In this document: positions 7,329 through 11,269 of the stretch, piece after piece | How positions within the stretch are numbered: the stretch's first letter is position 1 | Layout of the letters: each line of letters begins with the position of its first letter | Assembly: GCA_027044735.1 (NCBI GenBank) | Contig: JALUBW010000148.1 | Span: 1-11,269, forward strand | Length of the DNA stretch: 11,269 nucleotides | Origin: Anaerolineales bacterium | GTDB taxonomy: Bacteria > Chloroflexota > Anaerolineae > Anaerolineales > DRMV01 | Direction: 5' to 3' | Program-made: the position numbers and the translations under genes | Notes under the pieces: generated by a model | What the model was told of the DNA's origin: nothing | What the model saw: only the letters and a program-made list of their open reading frames with translations | Database searches by the model: none

Positions 7329-8419
7329 AAATTCTATCGGTAGTGGGCGCTCGCCCTCAGTTCGTCAAGGCGGCGGTGGTTTCGCGCACTCTGCGTTCCA
7401 CCAGCGGCGTTTCTGAAGTGTTGCTACACACCGGCCAGCACTACGACGCCAACATGAGCCAAGTTTTCTTTGATGAACTGCACATCCCCCGCCCCGACTA
7501 CAATTTGGGCATAGGCGGCGGCTCGCACGCCCAAAACACCGGCCGGATGCTGGAGGCGATTGAGGCGGTTTTGTTTGATGAAAAGCCGGATTGGGTGTTA
7601 GTTTACGGCGATACCGATAGCACCCTTGCCGGGGCGCTCGCCGCGGTGAAAATCCATGTGCCGGTAGCGCACGTGGAGGCCGGTTTGCGCTCGTTCAACC
7701 GCCGTATGCCCGAGGAGATCAACCGCGTGCTCACCGACCACGCCGCTGATTTGCTCTTTGCTCCTACCGAGACGGCCGTTGCTAACCTGCGCCGCGAAGG
7801 CGTGCCCGATGAGCGCATTGCTCTGGTGGGGGATGTCATGTACGATGCCGCTCTTTTTTACGCTTCTATGGCAGAAGAGCGCTCTTCCATTTTGGAAACG
7901 CTCGGTCTGAACCCCCGTGAGTACATTTTGGCCACGGTGCACCGCGCCGAGAACACCGATTCCCCCGCAAGGCTCAAGGCAATTTTTACGGCCTTATCGC
8001 AGGTGGCCGAGACTATGCCCGTGGTGTTGCCCCTTCACCCCCGCACGCGTAAGGCCCTGGCCGCCAACAACCTTTGGGAACTTGCCCAAGGCGTGCGCCT
8101 GATAGACCCCGTTGGGTATTTGGATATGGTGATGCTTGAGAAGAACGCCGCCCTTATCGTCACCGATTCCGGCGGGGTGCAGAAAGAGGCCTTTTTCCAC
8201 CAAGTGCCTTGCGTAACCTTGCGCACTGAAACCGAATGGGTGGAATTGGTGGGGGCAGGTTGGAACGTGCTCGCGCCTCCTTTCTCGCATGAAGAAGTTT
8301 ACAAAAAGATTTTGGAGAGTGTAGGCCGCTCTGGCTTGGATTTGCCGCTTTATGGCGATGGGCGCGCTGCTCAAAAAATCGTTGCTCGTTTGCTTTCAGC
8401 CCCTGCACGCCCCGACTGA
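7325..8419 (+). CDS. wecB: UDP-N-acetylglucosamine 2-epimerase, non-hydrolysing (WecB/MnaA family, WbpI-like)
   Basis: The start is ATG 7325, which overlaps the upstream stop (ATGA) and gives the canonical [19 protein letters not shown]. The product has 364 residues, a full length for the family. The expected active-site residues are in place: GDTDST at 95-100 (Asp96), HVEAGLRS (Glu118), MPEEINR (Glu130/Glu131), TVHRAEN (His206), and the UDP-binding [13 protein letters not shown] block. The enzyme interconverts UDP-GlcNAc and UDP-ManNAc in the cytoplasm, or the corresponding uronic acid derivatives. The [15 protein letters not shown] and [17 protein letters not shown] segments look closer to WbpI, which epimerises UDP-2,3-diacetamido-glucuronate, than to E. 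coli WecB. Taken with the aminotransferase at the window start, this favours a diacetamido-uronate product, but the distinction is inference. From this gene onward codon use is G+C-rich, unlike the preceding core. Confidence 0.92.
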   Translation: MKILSVVGARPQFVKAAVVSRTLRSTSGVSEVLLHTGQHYDANMSQVFFDELHIPRPDYNLGIGGGSHAQNTGRMLEAIEAVLFDEKPDWVLVYGDTDSTLAGALAAVKIHVPVAHVEAGLRSFNRRMPEEINRVLTDHAADLLFAPTETAVANLRREGVPDERIALVGDVMYDAALFYASMAEERSSILETLGLNPREYILATVHRAENTDSPARLKAIFTALSQVAETMPVVLPLHPRTRKALAANNLWELAQGVRLIDPVGYLDMVMLEKNAALIVTDSGGVQKEAFFHQVPCVTLRTETEWVELVGAGWNVLAPPFSHEEVYKKILESVGRSGLDLPLYGDGRAAQKIVARLLSAPARPD

Positions 8420-8429
8420 GGCTTTCTGC

Positions 8430-8888
8430 ATGAAAACATACAAGGTGCTTGTGCTTCACGGCCCAAACTTGAACCTGCTCGGAGTCCGCGAACCCGAGAT
8501 TTACGGCGCTATGACCCTTTCGGAACTCAACGCTCGGCTTGAGGAAATTGCTTCGGCGCTGGGCGCTGTGCTCCGCTTTTTTCAAAGCAATTGCGAGGGG
8601 GAATTGGTGGACGCCTTGCATGAAGCGCGTACATGGGCTGATGGGGTGATTTTCAACCCTGCCGCGTACACCCACACCTCCGTGGCGTTGCGCGATGCTG
8701 TCTCTGCCGTGGGCTTGCCCGTGGTTGAGGTTCATCTTTCAAACATACACGCCCGCGAGGAGTTTCGCCGCCGCTCGTTGATAGCGCCGGTTTGCATTGG
8801 CAACGTGAGCGGGTTTGGCTGGCAGAGTTATGCGCTTGCCTTGCGGGGGCTGTTGGGTTATCTTGCCGACCGTGACGCCGCGGCATGA
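8430..8888 (+). CDS. aroQ: 3-dehydroquinate dehydratase, type II
   Basis: The protein has 152 residues from ATG 8430, matching the 145-155 of type II dehydroquinases. The frame extends upstream to 8352, but that part overlaps the 2-epimerase and has no family similarity; GAGG near 8417-8420 supports 8430. The motifs run in order: [19 protein letters not shown] with catalytic Tyr25, [28 protein letters not shown] with Asn76, and [15 protein letters not shown] with catalytic His102 and then Arg113. The enzyme dehydrates 3-dehydroquinate to 3-dehydroshikimate in the shikimate pathway and is normally a soluble dodecamer. It sits 10 nt after the polysaccharide 2-epimerase gene and overlaps the YigZ gene (ATGA). 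It is therefore likely read from the same transcript, although its function is unrelated to polysaccharide assembly. Confidence 0.95.
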   Translation: MKTYKVLVLHGPNLNLLGVREPEIYGAMTLSELNARLEEIASALGAVLRFFQSNCEGELVDALHEARTWADGVIFNPAAYTHTSVALRDAVSAVGLPVVEVHLSNIHAREEFRRRSLIAPVCIGNVSGFGWQSYALALRGLLGYLADRDAAA

Positions 8889-9550
8889 GTTCTGAGGACG
8901 TCGTTTACCCTGTTCCTGCTCGTGAAGTGCGCCGCGAGCACGTGGTGCTCAATTCCCGCTTTATTGCCCTCCTTGCGCCAGCGGACACCCCTGAGCAGGC
9001 GCGTGCCTTTTTTGCCCGCGTGCGGCGAGAGTTCCACGATGCTACTCACCATGTACCCGCTTACGTAATCGGCCACGGCGGGGGCGCCGCGGCCTACGCT
9101 TCCGATGCCGGCGAGCCCTCCGGTTCGGCTGGTAGGCCGATACTTGCTGTGCTGCGCGGCTGCGGCTTGGGCGATGCGGCGTTGATGGTTGTGCGCTATT
9201 TCGGCGGCACTAAACTGGGTGTGGGCGGTTTGGTGCGCGCTTACACCCGCTCGGCTCAAATTGTGGTAGATGCCGCGCCTATCGCTTGCAAAACCCTTGT
9301 GCATACCGCCATGCTTGGCGTCCCTTATTCGTGGCTGGAGCAGGCGCGCAGGCTCATAAAAAAGCATGGCGGCATTGTGCTTGATGAAGCCTACGCCGCC
9401 GAGGTGACGCTCACTTTCCAACTGCCTGTGGGTGGGTTTGATGGATTTCAGGCGGATTTGCGGGGTGCTTCCGCTGGCGCGCTGGAGGCGCTTATCCTTG
9501 AAACCGCTCTTGTGCGTTGGCCGCGTTGCCCAAGCCGCATAGAGCGATGA
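8885..9550 (+). CDS. yigZ: YigZ/IMPACT family protein (UPF0029 with C-terminal DUF1949)
   Basis: The protein has 221 residues against about 205-220 in the family. The N-terminal IMPACT/UPF0029 domain carries [23 protein letters not shown] and the hallmark [23 protein letters not shown] at about residues 101-123. A smaller C-terminal domain of DUF1949 type follows, with the pattern [17 protein letters not shown]...VTLTFQLP. E. coli YigZ and eukaryotic IMPACT belong here; IMPACT regulates Gcn2, and the bacterial role is not settled, though the fold resembles translation-factor domains. The start codon overlaps the aroQ stop (ATGA), and the next plus-strand element is a terminator hairpin, so this is probably the last gene of the operon. 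It is G+C-rich like aroQ. Confidence 0.93.
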   Translation: MSSEDVVYPVPAREVRREHVVLNSRFIALLAPADTPEQARAFFARVRREFHDATHHVPAYVIGHGGGAAAYASDAGEPSGSAGRPILAVLRGCGLGDAALMVVRYFGGTKLGVGGLVRAYTRSAQIVVDAAPIACKTLVHTAMLGVPYSWLEQARRLIKKHGGIVLDEAYAAEVTLTFQLPVGGFDGFQADLRGASAGALEALILETALVRWPRCPSRIER

Positions 9551-9565
9551 TGCGTTGCAATGCAC

Positions 9566-9597
9566 AAACACCGGCAGGACCAGCCCTGCCGGTGTTT
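9566..9597. terminator. Bidirectional rho-independent-like terminator between convergent genes
   Basis: A perfect 13-bp inverted repeat (AAACACCGGCAGG at 9566-9578 and its complement at 9585-9597) surrounds a 6-nt loop. The stem ends in A:T pairs, giving a short U run on either strand. It begins 15 nt after the yigZ stop and lies 24 nt past the stop of the minus-strand repeat protein, so it can end both transcripts. The T run is short, so efficiency is uncertain. Confidence 0.75.
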
Positions 9598-9621
9598 ATC
9601 TACATGGGGATTTTGCGCTGT

Positions 9622-10668
9622 TTACGGAGCGTCGTTGTTGTAGAACCAGTTGTAGGCGTAGTAGCCGGAAGTGGGGCTTTCCAGCCTGATGGCGATGCGG
9701 AAACTACCGGCGAGCGTGGCGGGGATGTTGAATGTGGTTTTGCTGAGGTTGCCGCTGGCGTCGGTGGTGACGGTATCCACCACATAGCCGTTGATGCCGT
9801 AAGTGCCGTATGCGCCCATTCTCACCACGAATTTGTCGTTGGGCGGGAAGTGGCGCGGGTCAATTGTGACAGAAGTGTTGCGCTTGACGGCCGAGATGAA
9901 GAAATAGGGATAGCCGGTGTAAGAGGGATGGCTGCTTGTGCCGGTTGTGTTGTTGTAGAACCAGTTGTAGGCGTAGTAGCCGGAAGTGGGGCTTTCCAGC
10001 CTGATGGCAATGCGGAAACTACCGGCGAGCGTGGCGGGGATGTTGAAAGTGGTTTTGCTGAGGTTGCCGCTGGCGTCGGTGGTGACGGTATCCACCACAT
10101 AGCCGTTGACCCCGTAAGTGCCGTATGCGCCCATTCTCACCACGAATTTGTCGTCAGGCGGGAAGTGGCGCGGGTCAATTGTGACAGAGGTGTCGCGCTT
10201 GACGGCAGAGATGTAGAAGTAGGGGTAGCCGGTGTAAGAGGAATGGCTGCTTGTGCTGGTTGTGTTGTTGTAGAACCAGTTGTAGGCGTAATAGCCGGAA
10301 TTGGGGCTTTCCAGTCTGATGGCGATGCGGAAACTGCCCGCGAGCGTGGCGGGGATGTTGAAAGTGGTTTTGCTGAGGTTGCCGCTGGCGTCGGTGGTGA
10401 CGGTATCCACCACATAGCCGTTGATGCCGTAAGTGCCGTATGCGCCCATTCTCACCACGAATTTGTCGTTGGCGGGGAAGTTGTAGGGCAGTATGGTCAC
10501 CGATTTGTCCGGTACAACTGTTTTGATGGCGAAGTAGGGGTAGCCGTAATAGTCCGAGACAGATGAGAGAACGGCGTTGTTGGGGGCGGCTTGCGCGGGC
10601 GTCGCGCCGAAAACGAAAATCAGCGCCAACACAAGGCTGATGCCCAAAAAGTATTTGTAAAGTTTCAT
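9622..10668 (-). CDS. Secreted protein with three 105-residue tandem repeats, function unknown
   Basis: This 348-residue product starts with a clear Sec signal peptide: MKLYKY, a hydrophobic core at residues 7-21, and ATPAQA before a likely cleavage after residue 27. After a short spacer come three tandem units at about 42-146, 147-251 and 252-345. Each has a GYPYF start, an SVTI..(Y/H)FP segment, an invariant FVVRMGAYGTYG.NGYVVDTVTTDASG stretch, FNIPATLAGSFRIAIRLESP, a final YYAYNWFYNN and a Ser/Thr linker. Predicted strands dominate, cysteine is absent, and no membrane anchor or sorting signal follows. The repeat looks like those I associate with secreted Anaerolineae proteins, but I cannot name a characterised function. 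Aromatic-rich beta repeats could bind glycans or form a surface layer; both are guesses. It has an excellent ribosome site and stands alone, convergent to the polysaccharide operon. The GC-rich, near-duplicate DNA leaves a long spurious frame open on the other strand. Confidence 0.88.
   Translation of the reverse strand: MKLYKYFLGISLVLALIFVFGATPAQAAPNNAVLSSVSDYYGYPYFAIKTVVPDKSVTILPYNFPANDKFVVRMGAYGTYGINGYVVDTVTTDASGNLSKTTFNIPATLAGSFRIAIRLESPNSGYYAYNWFYNNTTSTSSHSSYTGYPYFYISAVKRDTSVTIDPRHFPPDDKFVVRMGAYGTYGVNGYVVDTVTTDASGNLSKTTFNIPATLAGSFRIAIRLESPTSGYYAYNWFYNNTTGTSSHPSYTGYPYFFISAVKRNTSVTIDPRHFPPNDKFVVRMGAYGTYGINGYVVDTVTTDASGNLSKTTFNIPATLAGSFRIAIRLESPTSGYYAYNWFYNNDAP
9641..10585. repeat. Three in-frame 315-bp tandem DNA repeats inside the secreted-protein gene
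   Basis: The units start at 9641, 9956 and 10271, exactly 315 bp apart (105 codons). By hand count the first two (the C-terminal repeats 3 and 2 of the protein) differ at about 14 positions. The third unit (protein repeat 1) matches them closely for roughly the first 205 bp. It diverges strongly over the last 110 bp, which encode the N-terminal third of protein repeat 1. Confidence 0.9.
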
Positions 10669-10673
10669 CTTAG

Positions 10674-10680
10674 CCCTCCT
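10674..10680 (-). promoter_or_regulatory. Strong ribosome binding site of the secreted repeat protein
   Basis: On the minus strand AGGAGGG lies 5 nt before the ATG at 10668, the strongest Shine-Dalgarno match in the window. It fixes the start and suggests high translation. Confidence 0.8.
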
Positions 10681-10728
10681 GCGATTTGGTGCGGCCGAGT
10701 TGCCGCGCCGTGTTGTGGATTTGTTTAC

Positions 10729-10757
10729 ACTTTACAACATTTTTGCGAAAAGAGCAA
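10729..10757 (-). promoter_or_regulatory. Possible promoter of the secreted repeat protein
   Basis: On the minus strand TTGCTC (10757-10752) and TAAAGT (10734-10729) are spaced by 17 bp and resemble sigma-70 -35 and -10 boxes with 3 of 6 and 4 of 6 matches. They lie about 60 bp before the start codon in an A+T-rich patch. A TTTACAC/TTTACAAC direct repeat (plus strand 10724-10738) overlaps the -10 and could be an operator. The matches are weak. Confidence 0.25.
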
Positions 10758-10884
10758 TAAGCAAACCTCGGCATTTGCGACAAAAATGCCTCTGCGGCCG
10801 TTTTTTGGGGATGCGGTGTTTCAGCGCTGTGCTCAAAAGGGGCGCTCAGGGAAGAGCGTTTCGTTCTCTTGAGCCATTAAAGGC

Positions 10885-10913
10885 GTAGGGACGCAGCCGC
10901 GCTGCGCCCCTAC
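10885..10913. repeat. GTAGGG...CCCTAC palindromic element
   Basis: Two 13-nt arms (GTAGGGACGCAGC and GCTGCGCCCCTAC) pair at 12 of 13 positions around a 3-nt loop. Palindromes ending in GTAGGGG/CCCCTAC with a GCGCAGC-type core are, from memory, widespread dispersed repeats in several bacterial genomes including Chloroflexota and cyanobacteria. This copy starts 18 nt beyond the stop of the minus-strand hydrolase and might also act as its transcription terminator, although no good T run follows. Confidence 0.6.
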
Positions 10914-10931
10914 AGTTAGTCACTAATCACG

Positions 10932-11269
10932 CTACGCGCTAAACAGCACGTATTTCATCAAAAACCGCTGAATTTCCTCGTACAGGTCTTCCAGCGTTTC
11001 GGGCTTGCGGAAGCCGTGCCCCTCGCCCGCGTAGGTTTTGTAGATGTGCGGCACGCCGTGGCGGCGCAGCGCCTCTACGATGCTCTCGGATTGGCTCGGC
11101 GGCACCACTTTGTCTTCCAGCCCTTGGAACACTGCGATGGGGTCGCGGATTTTGTCCGCGTGGAAGACGGGCGACCACGCGTGGTATTTTTCGGCGGCCT
11201 CCGGCAATTTGCCCACCAACGTGGCGGTGTAGTGGCGCTCAAACTTGTGGGTGTCCATATCCAGTGCGA
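10932..11269 (-). CDS. S9-family serine peptidase (prolyl oligopeptidase/acylaminoacyl peptidase), C-terminal end only
   Basis: The frame is open to the window edge, so only about the last 112 residues of what is usually a 600-700-residue protein are seen. An internal ATG at 11258 is not the start, because family sequence (ALDMDTHKFERHY) runs through it. The visible part is the end of the alpha/beta-hydrolase domain. LPEAAEKYHAWSPVFHADKI leads into the strand VFQGLEDKVVPPSQS, which holds the catalytic aspartate (codon 11114-11112), and then AGEGHGFRKPE with the catalytic histidine (codon 11018-11016). The serine nucleophile would lie outside. Such enzymes cleave short or N-acylated peptides, usually in the cytoplasm. 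The spacing and motifs fit S9C acylaminoacyl peptidases best, with dipeptidyl peptidase-like members as the alternative. Confidence 0.88.
   Translation of the reverse strand, partial: ALDMDTHKFERHYTATLVGKLPEAAEKYHAWSPVFHADKIRDPIAVFQGLEDKVVPPSQSESIVEALRRHGVPHIYKTYAGEGHGFRKPETLEDLYEEIQRFLMKYVLFSA

Larger units (their letters stand above)
10681..10931. other. Non-coding interval between two minus-strand genes
   Basis: No convincing gene lies in these 251 bases. Open frames here lack ribosome sites and coding character. Visible elements are the possible promoter near 10729-10757, a 7-bp stem (GGCATTT/AAATGCC at 10770-10776 and 10784-10790), a weak 5-bp hairpin near 10843-10858, and the palindrome at 10885-10913. 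Confidence 0.6.

Noticed and set aside
8352..8429. Upstream extension of the aroQ frame
   Set aside because: It overlaps the 2-epimerase coding sequence and lacks family similarity; type II dehydroquinases start close to the VLHGPNLN motif, as from 8430.
9517..10566. A 349-residue open frame on the plus strand opposite the secreted repeat protein
   Set aside because: It mirrors the 315-bp repeats, starts inside yigZ, has no ribosome site and runs through the terminator hairpin. The minus-strand frame has a signal peptide, a strong ribosome site and a coherent repeat protein.
9632..10585. CRISPR-like regular repetition
   Set aside because: The period is 315 bp with no unique spacers; these are in-frame protein repeats.
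10770..10806. GGCATTT/AAATGCC stem followed by a T6 run, as a possible sRNA terminator
   Set aside because: The stem is A+T-rich, the T run is about 10 nt away, and there is no plus-strand promoter or transcript evidence upstream.

Overview
The window looks like part of a surface-polysaccharide locus with housekeeping genes attached, from a bacterium that is probably a member of Chloroflexota (Anaerolineae-like). The lineage call rests mainly on the secreted repeat protein at 9622-10668. Its repeat unit (GYPYF...FP...G.YGTYG...YYAYNWFYNN) resembles, from memory, repeats common in secreted Anaerolineae proteins. This is an inference, because no search could be run.

Plus strand, 1-9550: nine genes run in one direction with short gaps or ATGA overlaps, so they probably form one transcription unit that began before the window. 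In order they are: the 3' end of a DegT/DnrJ/EryC1/StrS sugar aminotransferase; a Wzx-type flippase; an AsnB-type amidotransferase; a D-glucuronyl C5-epimerase homologue; a Wzy-like polymerase; a GT4 glycosyltransferase; a non-hydrolysing UDP-GlcNAc 2-epimerase (WecB/WbpI type); type II 3-dehydroquinase (AroQ); and a YigZ/IMPACT protein. The first seven fit a Wzx/Wzy-dependent polysaccharide. Nucleotide-sugar enzymes make the precursors, the GT helps build the lipid-linked unit, Wzx flips it and Wzy polymerises it. The AsnB-like protein and the C5-epimerase probably modify uronic acid residues. AroQ and YigZ are ordinary housekeeping genes.

Base composition shifts inside this run. The flippase-to-polymerase core (about 514-6194) is visibly T-rich, while the aminotransferase end and everything from the 2-epimerase (7325) onward is G+C-rich. 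This suggests an exchangeable, strain-specific cassette between conserved flanks.

9551-9621 holds a 13-bp perfect hairpin that probably terminates transcription from both sides. On the minus strand, 9622-10668 encodes a secreted protein with three 105-residue tandem repeats (315 bp each) of unknown function. 10681-10931 is non-coding and holds a possible minus-strand promoter and a GTAGGG-type palindrome. 10932-11269 is the 3' end of a minus-strand S9 (prolyl oligopeptidase/acylaminoacyl peptidase) hydrolase whose N-terminus lies outside the window.

The most interesting item is the pairing of an animal-type heparan/heparin glucuronyl C5-epimerase fold, with its known catalytic residues conserved, with an AsnB amidotransferase inside a bacterial Wzx/Wzy locus. 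It predicts an uncharacterised polysaccharide rich in modified uronic acids.
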